Below, piece by piece: positions 16,263 to 25,326 of a DNA stretch of 64,000 nt. Source of the stretch: Arthrobacter sp. CAN_C5. Its GTDB lineage: Bacteria; Actinomycetota; Actinomycetes; Actinomycetales; Micrococcaceae. The position numbers and the translations under genes were made by a program. How positions within the stretch are numbered: the first letter of the stretch is position 1; each line of letters begins with the position of its first letter. Location: assembly GCF_017875735.1 (NCBI RefSeq), contig NZ_JAGGMZ010000001.1, positions 992,001-1,056,000 on the forward strand, in the 5' to 3' direction. The notes under the pieces are model-generated. The model was not told the DNA's origin. It made no database searches and saw nothing but the letters and a program-made list of their open reading frames with translations.

Positions 16263-17543
16263 CTAGGCGCTGCGGCGGTCGCCGTCGCTGTCGGAGGTGT
16301 TCTCGTTCAGTAGTTCGGCGGCGCCCAGGAGCCGGGGCGTCGATTCCACTGGGGACACCCGCAGGGGCCCGGATTTCTCCTCTGGCTGGGATGAGGCGCC
16401 CAGCGACGCCGAGTCGAAGTCGTTGATCCGGCGTGCTGTCGGCAGCACCCGGGTCTCGAGGGTACCCACAAACGAGTTGTACTTCTCCACCGAGGACTTC
16501 AACGAGTTGCCAAGCTTCGTGACGTGCTCGCCCATCGTTCCGAGACGGTCATACAGCTGCCGGGACAGATCAAAAAGCTCCTTCGCGTGCTCGGTCAGCA
16601 CATCCTGCCGCCAGCTGTACGCCGCACCCTTGAGAATGGTCAGGAGCGACACCGGTGATGCCAGTGCGACATTGCGGGTGAAGGCGTAGTCGAGGAGTCC
16701 CGGATCAGCACGGAGAGCGGACGAGAGCACCGACTCCACCGGGATGAAACACACCACCAGTTCGGGGGTGTTCTCCACTCCGAGCCAGTACCTTTTGCGG
16801 GCCAGGGCATCAATGTGGGCGCGGAGAGCCTTCGCATGCTGTTGCAGGAGCAGGTCCCGCTGGCCTAGTACGCTCCCCTCTGCGGTCTCGGATCCCTCCG
16901 GTAGTTCATGGGCGTCAAGGAAGGCGGCCAGCGGCACTTTCGCATCGACCACCAGTTGCTTGCCGCCGGGCAACTGCACGATCATGTCCGGCCGGGCAGC
17001 AGTATCTTTTGCGCCGGCGTTGAGGGTGATGGTCGCTTGTTCCAGGAAGTCGACGCGGGCCAGCATCCCGGAGGCCTCCACCACCCGGCGCAACTGCACT
17101 TCACCCCACTGTCCGCGCGCGCTGTTGCTGCGGAGCGCTGCGGTCAGGGAATGCGTCGTGGACAGCAGCTGTGCATCCGAGTGCCTCGCCTCGCGAAGCT
17201 GCTCCGCGAGCTGGCCAAACTGTTCCACCCGGTCGCGTTCCAGAACCCCCACCTGGGACTGCAGGTGGTTCAGCTTGTCCGCCACAGGGGCCAACGCGCG
17301 CAGCACCGATTGGTCGCCGACTGATCGATTGGTGAGTTCCCGGTTCTGGGCCACCAGCATCCGGTTCTCCGCCGTCGCCGTCGCCAGGGCCGCGGTGGTG
17401 CTGCCCAGGCGGCCGCCGACGTCGTCCAGCTCCTCCGCGAGCCGCTGAACCCGCTGGCGAGCCCCCCATCCCATGCCGGCGGCGCCCAAGATTGCCCCCA
17501 CCAGGAGTGCTAATACGATCAGAACCACAATGAATCCATCCAT
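16263..17543 (-). CDS. rmuC: DNA recombination protein RmuC
   Basis: This 426-aa RmuC-family protein may limit inversions at short repeats. An N-terminal TM helix (residues 3-25) is followed by a coiled coil (about 30-130) and the RmuC nuclease-like domain with GQWGEVQLRRVVEASGM, RPDMIVQLPGGKQLVVDAKVPL and FIPVESVLSSAL. The mechanism of the family remains poorly known. It is convergent with ispH; a GC-rich hairpin (16251-16278) overlaps its stop and could serve both genes. Confidence 0.93.
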   Translation of the reverse strand: MDGFIVVLIVLALLVGAILGAAGMGWGARQRVQRLAEELDDVGGRLGSTTAALATATAENRMLVAQNRELTNRSVGDQSVLRALAPVADKLNHLQSQVGVLERDRVEQFGQLAEQLREARHSDAQLLSTTHSLTAALRSNSARGQWGEVQLRRVVEASGMLARVDFLEQATITLNAGAKDTAARPDMIVQLPGGKQLVVDAKVPLAAFLDAHELPEGSETAEGSVLGQRDLLLQQHAKALRAHIDALARKRYWLGVENTPELVVCFIPVESVLSSALRADPGLLDYAFTRNVALASPVSLLTILKGAAYSWRQDVLTEHAKELFDLSRQLYDRLGTMGEHVTKLGNSLKSSVEKYNSFVGTLETRVLPTARRINDFDSASLGASSQPEEKSGPLRVSPVESTPRLLGAAELLNENTSDSDGDRRSA

Positions 17544-17615
17544 GGCACTACCCTGACAGTTGGCACCGACATTTTGTGGATCCGGTGGCGGCGCGGTGGA
17601 AGCCGGGGCAAACGG

Positions 17616-17621
17616 TAGACT
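17616..17621 (+). promoter_or_regulatory. -10 box (TAGACT) of ychF
   Basis: TAGACT lies 8 bases before the GTG at 17630 and no ribosome site is present. Confidence 0.5.
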
Positions 17622-17629
17622 CTATTCCC

Positions 17630-18715
17630 GTGGCTCTTACTATTGGCATCGTCGGACTGCCCAACGTCGGCAAATCAACCCTTTTCAACGCGCTAACCCG
17701 CAACAACGTGCTCGCGGCGAACTATCCGTTCGCAACGATCGAGCCGAACGTGGGGGTGGTCAGTCTGCCGGACGCGCGTCTCGGCCAGCTGGCGGAGATC
17801 CATGGGTCACAGCGCATCCTGCCAGCCACCGTCTCCTTCGTGGATATTGCGGGAATCGTCAAGGGTGCATCGGAGGGAGAAGGGCTGGGCAACCAATTCC
17901 TGGCCAACATCCGGGAGGCCGAGGCCATCGCCCAGGTCATCCGCGTGTTCGATGACCCCGATGTGATCCACGTGGATGGCAAGGTCGATGCACGCTCCGA
18001 CATGGAGACCATCAACACCGAACTGATTCTTGCCGACCTCCAGACCCTCGAGAAGGCCATTCCCCGGGTCGAGAAGGAAGTCAAGATCAAGAAGCGGGAG
18101 CCCGCGCAGCTGGCCGCCATGATCGCGGCCCAGTCGGTGCTGGAACGCGGCGACACCATCTTCGCGTCGGTGGCGAAGGACAAGCTGGAAATGGAGCACC
18201 TGCGGGAGTTGAGCCTGCTCACCGCCAAGCCATTCATCTACGTGTTCAACGCCGACGATTCGGTGCTGGGCAATGAGGAGAAGGAGGCAGCGCTCCGCGA
18301 ACTCGTTGCCCCCGCCGACTGCATCTTCCTGGACGCCAAGCTCGAATCCGATCTGGTGGAGCTGGATGAGGAAGAAGCCCGCGAGATGCTCGAAATGAAT
18401 GGCCAAAGTGAATCCGGTCTCGATCAGCTGGCACACGTCGGTTTCCACACCCTTGGACTGCAGACCTATCTGACGGCCGGCCCCAAGGAAACGCGGGCGT
18501 GGACAATCACCAAGGGTGCTACCGCCCCCGAAGCTGCGGGAGTCATTCACACTGACTTCCAGCGCGGCTTCATCAAGGCCGAGGTGGTCTCATTCTCCGA
18601 TCTGGTTGACGCCGGATCGATGGCCGAGGCCAAGTCCCGTGGCAAGGTGCGGATCGAAGGCAAGGAATATGTCATGACCGACGGCGACGTGGTGGAATTT
18701 AGGTTCAATGTCTGA
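17630..18715 (+). CDS. ychF: Ribosome-binding ATPase YchF/OLA1
   Basis: YchF is an Obg-family P-loop NTPase that prefers ATP and binds ribosomes. With the GTG start the product has 361 aa, matching E. coli YchF (363). The P-loop GLPNVGKST is at residues 9-17, switch II is VDIAGIVKGASEGEGLGNQFL, and the C-terminal TGS domain ends GKEYVMTDGDVVEFRFNV. A longer frame to 17576 has no family support, and the -10 box lies inside it. The gene stands alone between rmuC (divergent) and the glycosyltransferase gene. Confidence 0.96.
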   Translation: MALTIGIVGLPNVGKSTLFNALTRNNVLAANYPFATIEPNVGVVSLPDARLGQLAEIHGSQRILPATVSFVDIAGIVKGASEGEGLGNQFLANIREAEAIAQVIRVFDDPDVIHVDGKVDARSDMETINTELILADLQTLEKAIPRVEKEVKIKKREPAQLAAMIAAQSVLERGDTIFASVAKDKLEMEHLRELSLLTAKPFIYVFNADDSVLGNEEKEAALRELVAPADCIFLDAKLESDLVELDEEEAREMLEMNGQSESGLDQLAHVGFHTLGLQTYLTAGPKETRAWTITKGATAPEAAGVIHTDFQRGFIKAEVVSFSDLVDAGSMAEAKSRGKVRIEGKEYVMTDGDVVEFRFNV

Positions 18716-18770
18716 TTGCTTCCTAGGCGCTGTTCCGTCGGGACCCCGGGTGCGGTGCGATAGCGGCTGC

Positions 18771-18776
18771 TAGCCT
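18771..18776 (+). promoter_or_regulatory. -10 box (TAGCCT) of the glycosyltransferase gene
   Basis: TAGCCT ends 6 bases before the ATG at 18783; there is no Shine-Dalgarno sequence. Confidence 0.5.
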
Positions 18777-18782
18777 CTCTTC

Positions 18783-20252
18783 ATGCGTAAGTCGTCGGCA
18801 CGTGGACACCGCCCCGAAGGAGGGGAGCGGGTCCTGATCCTGTCCGCCGGGGTGGGGGCGGGGCATAACAGCGCTGCGGCGGCGATCCAGCAGGAGTGCG
18901 CCAGGCGTTCCGACATCGCCGAGGTGCAGGTGTTGGACGTGTTGGAGGTGAGCAGCGTGCTCTATCGCGCACTCCTTGGAAAGGGTTACTTCGTCCTGGT
19001 TGAGGGCCTACCCTGGCTGGTTGACTGGGGCTATGACATGAGCGACCCGCCTTTCCGACGCCGCGGCCCCATCGACCCTTGGACACGGGCGAACGCTGTT
19101 CCGGTCATTAGCGCAATCAAGCGATTCCGGCCGACCGCGATCGTGTGCACGCATTTCCTGCCAGCCCAGCTCCTGGCGTCGCTGCTCCTCCGGGGTGTGA
19201 CTGAGGCGAGAACCGCTGTCGTGACGACGGACTACGATTTCCAGGGCCTGTGGCTTCCGAGCGCGTTTCACACCCTGTTCGTGGCCCGGGAGGAGGCACG
19301 GGTGGAGCTGCTGGCGCTCGGTCTACCTCCCGATCGGGTCGTCGCCTCGGGCATCCCGATCGCCAAACCACTCGACGTCGCGCCTGCGCCGCTGCGCGAT
19401 AGCACCAAGCCCCCGATGCTCCTGATCTCGGCGGGCGCGACCGGCGGCGACTATACGGTCTCGGTGGTGCGGCAGACGATGCACATGCGTTCGTCCTTCA
19501 CCGCCACGATCGTCTGCGGACACAACGATGCACTGCGGCAGCGCATCGAGGAGCTGGTAGCGCCCGCTGGGGACCGCTACCGCGTGCTCGGATTTACGGA
19601 GGAAATGCCGCAGCTGTTGCAGCGTGCTGATCTGTTCGTGGGCAAACCAGGTGGGCTATCGGCGTCGGAATGCATGGCCGCCGGGCTCCCCATGGTGCTG
19701 GTGAACCCCATCCCGGGGCAGGAGGTTCGCAACGGCGATTACCTGATGGAGCAGGGGGCAGCCGTCCGCTGCAACACCGCCGCGACAATCGGTTGGAAGA
19801 TCGACGAGGTGCTGCGCGAGCCGGGTCGGCTCCAGCGGATGCAGGCGGCCGCGCGGAGAATCGGTCGCCCTGAGGCTGCAGCGAACGTGCTGGCCAACAC
19901 GCTGGATGGTCCGTCACGTCCGCTGGTGGTCACTCGTGCAGCGCAGAAGGCGATTCTCACCGCCAGTGGTCAACGCGTCGTCGCCACCGATCTGACGGGG
20001 CCGTCCGCGCTGGCCCGCCTCATCGACTCGGCGGCGGGAAGCACCGTCGCGTTGTTGCAAGCTGGAGAGCTGGACAATCTCCGGAAGCGGTACGCGGCTC
20101 CAAACGGGGGAATGGTGTTGCGTCGCGGCCAGGCGCATCGTTGGCTCCCGCGGGAAGCGCGGCGGTTGCTCCGCGCCCTGCTCCAGGGCGACAAGACGCT
20201 GTCTGTCCGCGCCGAGGGAGTGTCGGCACGCCCGACTATCCCACCTGGCTGA
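18783..20252 (+). CDS. MGDG-synthase-like glycosyltransferase
   Basis: This GT28-like enzyme of 489 aa resembles monogalactosyl/processive glucosyl-diacylglycerol synthases. The N-terminal acceptor domain has SAGVGAGHNSAA (about 21-32), IVCTHFLP and VVTTDYDFQGLW, and the C-terminal donor domain has VVASGIPIAKPL, VLGFTEEMPQLL and GKPGGLSASECMA. It should build membrane glycolipids on the inner face. After the GT fold (ending near residue 375) there is an extra segment of about 110 residues with a Leu/Arg-rich core (LARLIDSAAGS, HRWLPREARRLLRALL) that I do not recognise. Confidence 0.82.
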   Translation: MRKSSARGHRPEGGERVLILSAGVGAGHNSAAAAIQQECARRSDIAEVQVLDVLEVSSVLYRALLGKGYFVLVEGLPWLVDWGYDMSDPPFRRRGPIDPWTRANAVPVISAIKRFRPTAIVCTHFLPAQLLASLLLRGVTEARTAVVTTDYDFQGLWLPSAFHTLFVAREEARVELLALGLPPDRVVASGIPIAKPLDVAPAPLRDSTKPPMLLISAGATGGDYTVSVVRQTMHMRSSFTATIVCGHNDALRQRIEELVAPAGDRYRVLGFTEEMPQLLQRADLFVGKPGGLSASECMAAGLPMVLVNPIPGQEVRNGDYLMEQGAAVRCNTAATIGWKIDEVLREPGRLQRMQAAARRIGRPEAAANVLANTLDGPSRPLVVTRAAQKAILTASGQRVVATDLTGPSALARLIDSAAGSTVALLQAGELDNLRKRYAAPNGGMVLRRGQAHRWLPREARRLLRALLQGDKTLSVRAEGVSARPTIPPG

Positions 20253-20361
20253 CGGATAGAACGCGACTTCTTGCTGATCCCAGATTGACGAACCCTCCGG
20301 GCATCAGCCTGGTCATTGCGTCATTGACCCCAGGCCGGGAGGCTGGTGCCATAAGGGATGT

Positions 20362-20409
20362 GCCCGCCGACACCGGACTAAAGTCCCTGTTTCTCAGGAA
20401 CCGGCGGGC
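20362..20409 (+). other. Possible three-way-junction RNA leader
   Basis: GCCCGCCG (20362-20369) pairs perfectly with CGGCGGGC (20402-20409) and encloses two small hairpins: GGAC-TAAA-GTCC (20375-20386) and CCTG-N5-CAGG (20386-20398). It lies 54 bases before the GerMN lipoprotein start. This could be a structured leader or a pair of DNA operators; it matches no riboswitch I know with confidence. Confidence 0.4.
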
Positions 20410-20463
20410 GTAGCTTGAAAGTGCGGTCTCGCAACGGGGCGGGGCCGCACCAAGGGGAGCGCC

Positions 20464-21144
20464 ATGAGCAGATCTTCGGTAGCCAGGATTCTGGGGCTTT
20501 CCAGCCTGATCGTGCTCACAGGGTGTTTCGGCCCACCGGCCGCCGCACCGACAAGCAATCAAGCCGCTCCAACCACGACAGTGAGCGAGTCCGTGACGAC
20601 CGCGACCCCTCCCGCGCCGAGCCCTCCTGCGCCGATCACTCCGTCGGCCTCTCCTACCTCACCAGCAGTATCGCCTTCTACTGCCCCCGCAAGCGCGCCC
20701 GAGACTGCGGAACCAACGCCCACGGGACTTCCTGAGCAGGTTGCTCCGCTGACCATCTACTATGTTGCCGTCGACAATAACGGTGTTTCAGGACCTGTGA
20801 TCGGCTGCGGCGACAGCCTTGTCGCTACGACCACGGCTCCTGTCCGATTCACGGACCAGGTTGGCCCTAGCATGAAGACTCTGCTCGCCAACAAGAGCCG
20901 CGACGTGGGCATGTCGGGGCTCGTAAACGTCTTGTACCAGTCCGGTCTCACGTACGTTGGCGGCGAGCTGAACGGCAGTACTGTCACCATCTGGCTCACC
21001 GGGCAGTTCATGCTCGGGGGTGTCTGCGACATACCGCGAGCAGAGGCGCAGCTGGAATACACCGCCATGACCGCTGCCGGAGCAACGAATGCTCGGGTGT
21101 TTGTCAACGGTCGCCCGATCGACGAGGTGCTCAGCCAGAAATAG
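20464..21144 (+). CDS. GerMN-domain lipoprotein
   Basis: This 226-aa lipoprotein has a signal peptide with lipobox LTGC (C21), a Pro/Ser/Thr-rich linker (about 25-95) and a C-terminal GerMN-like domain: LTIYYVAVDNNGV, then VNVLYQSGLTYVGGELNGSTVTIWLTGQF, AEAQLEYTAMTAAGATNARVFVNGRP. The family is named from spore germination, but in non-sporulating actinobacteria it occurs in envelope lipoproteins of unknown role. AAGGGGAG before the ATG supports the start. Upstream lies an unusual structured element; downstream is the chitinase gene on the same strand. Confidence 0.8.
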   Translation: MSRSSVARILGLSSLIVLTGCFGPPAAAPTSNQAAPTTTVSESVTTATPPAPSPPAPITPSASPTSPAVSPSTAPASAPETAEPTPTGLPEQVAPLTIYYVAVDNNGVSGPVIGCGDSLVATTTAPVRFTDQVGPSMKTLLANKSRDVGMSGLVNVLYQSGLTYVGGELNGSTVTIWLTGQFMLGGVCDIPRAEAQLEYTAMTAAGATNARVFVNGRPIDEVLSQK

Positions 21145-21294
21145 GGCACGAAACCGCGCCCCGGTCTGCCGGAACTCTGCCACTTGGCCAGTATTCTCGT
21201 CTCCTCTAGCCGGGCGCGTTAGCCAGCAAGCTTCATCCAGTAGCCTAGAAGAGCCGCTGCCTGCCGGTGCTGGTCTCACATGCCGGAGGAAAGA

Positions 21295-23004
21295 ATGAAA
21301 CGAGTGCGCCCGCGCCGATCCCAACGGATCGTCGTCCTGGCCGTCGTCGCCCTACTGGGAATCAGCGGCATCGCCGCCTGTTCCTTCGATGGTTCCTCGG
21401 AGGGAAAGAGTCCCGACGACGCAGCCACCACTCCTGCTCTCATCAACGGCTACCGGAGCGTTGGCTATTTCCCCCAGTGGGGGGTCTACGGACGCCAATA
21501 CACAATGAAGGACTTTCAGGACTCGGGCGCGGCGGGCAACCTGAGCCACATCAACTATGCCTTCGGCAACATCCACCACGAGACCCTCACCTGCTTCCAG
21601 GCAAACAAGGCCCAGGAAAGCGGACCGGATGGCTCGGACGGCGCATCCGATGCCTGGGCGGACTACGGCATGACCTACGACGCCGCCGGTTCGATTGCCG
21701 GTACGCCGGACACGGCTGAGCAACCGCTGGCCGGATCGTTCAACCAGCTGCGGCAGTTGAAAGCAGCCAACCCCGGGTTGCGCGCCGTAATCTCGCTCGG
21801 TGGATGGACCTGGTCGAAAAACTTTTCTCGTGCCGCCGCCACCGATGAAACCCGGAAAGCCCTGGTGGCCTCCTGCATCGACCTGTACATCAAGGGAAAC
21901 CTTCCGGTTATTGAGGGCAGGGGAGGGGACGGCGCCGCTGCCGGCCTGTTCGACGGCATCGACATCGACTGGGAGTGGCCGGGCACCGACAAGGGTCTCG
22001 AAGGGAACGGTGTGGACACCGAGAACGACGCCGAGAACTTCCGGTTGCTGTTGCAGGAGTTTCGGACACAGCTCGACGCCTACGGTTCAACCACCGGTGC
22101 GTCCTACTCCCTGAGCGCCTTCCTGCCCGCAAATCCAGTAGTCATCGAGGCTGGCGGGTGGAACGACCCTGCCTTGTTCGAGTACCTGGACTTTGGAAAC
22201 ATCCAGGGCTACGACCTATGGGGAACCTGGGGGCCGAACCTCACCGGACACCAGGTGAACCTCTTCGACGATCCGGACGATCCTCGTGAAGATGGTGAAC
22301 GTTTTTCGGTCGACCGGACCGTGAGTGCCTATCTCGATGCAGGGATCGATCCCGCCCAGCTCGGGCTCGGCCTCGCGGCGTTCGGTAGGGGGTGGTCCGG
22401 CGCTGACTCCGCAGAGCCCTGGGGTACGGCCACCGGGCCCGCACCGGGTGGGGAAGAACCCGGCCTTGAGGACTACGACGAACTGCTTGAGGTTGGCGAG
22501 GAGTTCACCGACTCGACCCTGGGTACGGCCTGGCGGTTCGACGGCGATCAGTGGTGGAGCTACGACAACCCCGAAACCGTGCGCCTCAAGAGTGACTACA
22601 TCCTGGAGCGTGGACTGGGCGGTGGAATGTGGTGGGACCTGGCCGGCAACCGGGACGGCTCGCTCTTTGCTGTGCTGTCCGATCAACTGCGCGAGGCTCC
22701 GACGGGCCCCGCCCGTGACCGGGTGATGCCCGAGCCAACAGTCCAGCCATCCAGCCCGACGTCGGCACCCGGTACGCCGACCGCTGCCCAGGACTCGGCC
22801 ACCCAGGGTGCGGCGGACTCCGACCCGTCACTGTCTGTCGATGGGGCAGCGGACGTTGCACCCGTTCCGTGGGACGAAAACGAGGTGTACACCGAGGGCC
22901 GCCGCGTGGTCTTCGAGGACAGGGTGTACCGGACCCAGTGGTGGACCCGCGGCGATGTGCCTGGTGTCGAGCAATGGGGCCCGTGGCGGCAACCGAATGA
23001 TTGA
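21295..23004 (+). CDS. GH18 chitinase (lipoprotein)
   Basis: This exported glycosyl hydrolase 18 of 569 aa has a lipobox near C29 (ISGIAAC), a TIM barrel with ISLGGWTWSKNF (167-177) and the catalytic DGIDIDWEW (220-228, acid E227), and GLGLAAFGRGW. A Pro/Ala/Thr linker follows (about 485-515), then a small chitin-binding CBM5/12-like domain at the C-terminus with aromatic residues W-Y-W-W (WDENEVYTEGRRVVF ... QWWTRGDVPG). I chose the ATG at 21295 because AGGAAAGA precedes it; an ATG 15 bases upstream lacks this. It likely degrades chitin at the cell surface. Confidence 0.93.
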   Translation: MKRVRPRRSQRIVVLAVVALLGISGIAACSFDGSSEGKSPDDAATTPALINGYRSVGYFPQWGVYGRQYTMKDFQDSGAAGNLSHINYAFGNIHHETLTCFQANKAQESGPDGSDGASDAWADYGMTYDAAGSIAGTPDTAEQPLAGSFNQLRQLKAANPGLRAVISLGGWTWSKNFSRAAATDETRKALVASCIDLYIKGNLPVIEGRGGDGAAAGLFDGIDIDWEWPGTDKGLEGNGVDTENDAENFRLLLQEFRTQLDAYGSTTGASYSLSAFLPANPVVIEAGGWNDPALFEYLDFGNIQGYDLWGTWGPNLTGHQVNLFDDPDDPREDGERFSVDRTVSAYLDAGIDPAQLGLGLAAFGRGWSGADSAEPWGTATGPAPGGEEPGLEDYDELLEVGEEFTDSTLGTAWRFDGDQWWSYDNPETVRLKSDYILERGLGGGMWWDLAGNRDGSLFAVLSDQLREAPTGPARDRVMPEPTVQPSSPTSAPGTPTAAQDSATQGAADSDPSLSVDGAADVAPVPWDENEVYTEGRRVVFEDRVYRTQWWTRGDVPGVEQWGPWRQPND

Positions 23005-23337
23005 CCGGTCCCTAGCCCCCTTATAGGAGTTCTAGGGATGGGCTGTCTGAGTCCTTATATAAGGGGTCAATTAGCCCCGTTGTGATTTAAATGAACCGCC
23101 GCCGATCACCTCCGCTCAGCTGCGCCAAACGGCTGGGAATCAGCTGTGCGATGGCTGTAAATAAATTTGGTTGCATCTCGGTAACAACCCGGACGCGCCG
23201 GGGGTTATGACACCTCGCCGCAACAATTAGCATTTAGGCTTCTACTCATGTGAGGCACGCCACTCCTCTCGAGGGGGCGTGTCAGCTCTTTGTAAAACCA
23301 CATTGAGCTATTTCCAGAACATGAAATAGGAGGCGGA
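23005..23337 (+). other. Gene-free region with nested palindromes, leader of the peptide-binding gene
   Basis: This 333-bp AT-richer stretch has no ORF. Its first 80 bases hold overlapping inverted repeats: CCCTAG/CTAGGG (23010-23015, 23032-23037), CCCCTTATA/TATAAGGGG (23017-23025, 23058-23066), a 12-bp palindrome CCTTATATAAGG (23053-23064) and GGGG/CCCC (23063-23078). These can terminate the chitinase mRNA in alternative ways. The remainder should contain the promoter and leader of the downstream binding-protein gene; no clear -35/-10 pair is seen. Confidence 0.55.
23010..23066 (+). terminator. Terminator-like nested inverted repeats after the chitinase gene
   Basis: CCCTAG/CTAGGG encloses a 16-nt loop. 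A longer alternative stem CCCCTTATA/TATAAGGGG shares sequence with a separate CCTTATATAAGG palindrome, so the pairings exclude each other. No T tract is present. Confidence 0.4.
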
Positions 23338-25116
23338 ATGCGTTTCGGACGTACTTCCAAAGCTGTTGGAGTCGCAGCAATCGCTGCACTTGCACTCAGC
23401 GCCTGCGCCAGCACTGACAGCGGCGACGGCAATTCTGACCCAGACGCAAGCGGTGACACCGGAGCCTCAAGTGGCGGCGTCGTCAGCGTTGCCGAGGTAA
23501 ACCCGTTTACCTCGTTCAACTCAGACAGCGCCACAGGCAACGTGGACATCAACGGCAAGGTCAGCTACCTGACCAAGTCGGGGTTCAACTACATCAACGA
23601 CCAGCTCGAGGTTGTTCCCCGGGAAGAGTTCGGATCCTACGAAGTCGTCTCCGAGGATCCCCTGACGGTCACCTACACCGTGAACGAGGGTGTCGCCTGG
23701 TCCGACGGCGAGCCCATCGACGGTGGGGACCTCCTGTTCTCCTGGGCCGTCAGCTCCGGCTACTTCGATGATGCAGACGCCGAAGCAGAAACCGGCACTA
23801 CGTACTTCACTGCTGCGAGCACCGCTGGCCTGGATCTGTCCCTCCTCCCCGAACTGGGTGAAGATGGCCGTTCCATCACCATCGAATACACCGAGCCCTA
23901 CGCCGACTGGGAAATCGCCTACGGCGTGATCGACACCCCAGCGCACGTGGTCGCCACCCAGGCTGGTCTGGCTGACGAAGATGCACTGATTGAGCTCATC
24001 CAGAACACCCCTGAGGGTGACCCGGAGGATCCCCAGGAGCGTCCCGATCTGCAGCCTGTTGCCGACATCTGGAACACCGCGTTCGACACCACCACCCTTC
24101 CTGACGATCCAGCCATGTACCTGTCCAGCGGACCGTACATCGTTGACGCAATGACGCCCGACCAGTCGATGACCCTCGTCAAGAACGAGGACTACAACTG
24201 GGGCCCCGAGACCCAGCTCGACGAAATCACCATCCGCTACATCGGTGACGCCACTGCCCAGGTCCAGGGCCTGCAGAACGGCGACGTCGACGTCATCCAG
24301 CCGCAGGCATCCGCCGACACGCTGGCTTCACTCGAAGCCCTCGATGGCGTCAACATCTTCGAAGGTGACGAACTCTCCTTCGATCACCTTGACCTCAACT
24401 ACAGCGGTGTCTTCGAAGATGAGAACGTCCGCAAGGCGTTCATGATGACGATCCCTCGCGATGCGATTGTTGAGTCAACCATCCGTCAGCTCGACCCCGA
24501 AGCAGATCACAGGAACTCCCACATCTTCGACGTCGGCACCCCCGGCTACGAAGCCGCAGTGCCTGAAAACGGTTCGGATATGTACGACGAGGTAGACATC
24601 GAAGGAGCCACCGAGCTGCTTGACGGTGCTACCCCAGAGGTCCGCATCATGTACAGCGTCGACAACCCCAACCGTGTTGACGCCTACACCCTCATCGCTG
24701 AGAGCGCCGAGCAGGCAGGCTTCGTAGTTGTTGACGGCGGTCTCCCCGGTAACGAGTGGGGTTCTGCCCTCGGAACCGGCACCTATGACGCGACCATCTT
24801 TGGCTGGGTCAGCACCGGCGTCGGCGTCACCGGCGTTCCGCAGCTGTACGGTTGTGGTTCGGCATCCAACTTCAGCGGATTCTGCGATGAGGAAGCTCAG
24901 GCCGCTATGGATGAGCTGATCGTCACCACTGATGAAGCTGAGCAGCAGGAACTGCAGACCATCGTCGACACCCGTCTGTTCGACACCGGCTACGGCCTGC
25001 CACTGTTCCAGTCGATCGGCATCAATGCCGCCAGCGACTCCATCGAAGGCGTCGGCTTCAGCCCGACCCAAGAAGGAATCTGGTGGAACTTCTGGGAATG
25101 GAACGTTGCTGAGTAA
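23338..25116 (+). CDS. Peptide ABC transporter substrate-binding lipoprotein (system 1)
   Basis: This family 5 solute-binding protein of 592 aa is the receptor for the first Opp/Dpp-type importer. The signal peptide MRFGRTSKAVGVAAIAALAL ends in lipobox LSAC (C23). Family features include YTVNEGVAWSDGEPIDGGDLLFSW, YLSSGPYIVD and VRKAFMMTIPRDAIV. The mature protein is rich in Asp/Glu. AGGAGGCGGA precedes the ATG. A strong terminator hairpin follows, so it is likely made in excess over the permeases. It shares its ribosome-site and first codons almost base for base with the second system's receptor gene at 32.7 kb. Confidence 0.93.
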   Translation: MRFGRTSKAVGVAAIAALALSACASTDSGDGNSDPDASGDTGASSGGVVSVAEVNPFTSFNSDSATGNVDINGKVSYLTKSGFNYINDQLEVVPREEFGSYEVVSEDPLTVTYTVNEGVAWSDGEPIDGGDLLFSWAVSSGYFDDADAEAETGTTYFTAASTAGLDLSLLPELGEDGRSITIEYTEPYADWEIAYGVIDTPAHVVATQAGLADEDALIELIQNTPEGDPEDPQERPDLQPVADIWNTAFDTTTLPDDPAMYLSSGPYIVDAMTPDQSMTLVKNEDYNWGPETQLDEITIRYIGDATAQVQGLQNGDVDVIQPQASADTLASLEALDGVNIFEGDELSFDHLDLNYSGVFEDENVRKAFMMTIPRDAIVESTIRQLDPEADHRNSHIFDVGTPGYEAAVPENGSDMYDEVDIEGATELLDGATPEVRIMYSVDNPNRVDAYTLIAESAEQAGFVVVDGGLPGNEWGSALGTGTYDATIFGWVSTGVGVTGVPQLYGCGSASNFSGFCDEEAQAAMDELIVTTDEAEQQELQTIVDTRLFDTGYGLPLFQSIGINAASDSIEGVGFSPTQEGIWWNFWEWNVAE

Positions 25117-25151
25117 TTCGGCCACACCCACGACCTAATGTGCTAGATCTG

Positions 25152-25189
25152 AAAGCGCTGGGGCCGGACCACTGGCCCCAGCGCTTTTC
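25152..25189 (+). terminator. Strong terminator after binding-protein gene 1
   Basis: A 14-bp perfect stem (25152-25165 with 25174-25187, 8-nt loop) is followed by T residues. It lies between the binding protein and the permeases, where partial read-through would set their ratio. Confidence 0.85.
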
Positions 25190-25326
25190 TAGTGCCTGAA
25201 GTACCCGAAGACGTGCCCAGGAAAGCGATTGGGATCTCCCAAATATCGGCTGCCTATTAGGTGCATTACACTTTTGCCACAACGCCGGGTGATCCCCGGA
25301 ACCTTAACATTGAGGTTATAAACACT

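Noticed and set aside
16251..16278. GC-rich hairpin at the ispH/rmuC junction as a separate terminator
   Set aside because: It is only a 7-bp stem with no T tract and overlaps rmuC codons, so it is mentioned but not called.
23053..23064. CCTTATATAAGG palindrome as a phage or plasmid attachment site
   Set aside because: There is no integrase, tRNA gene or second copy nearby.
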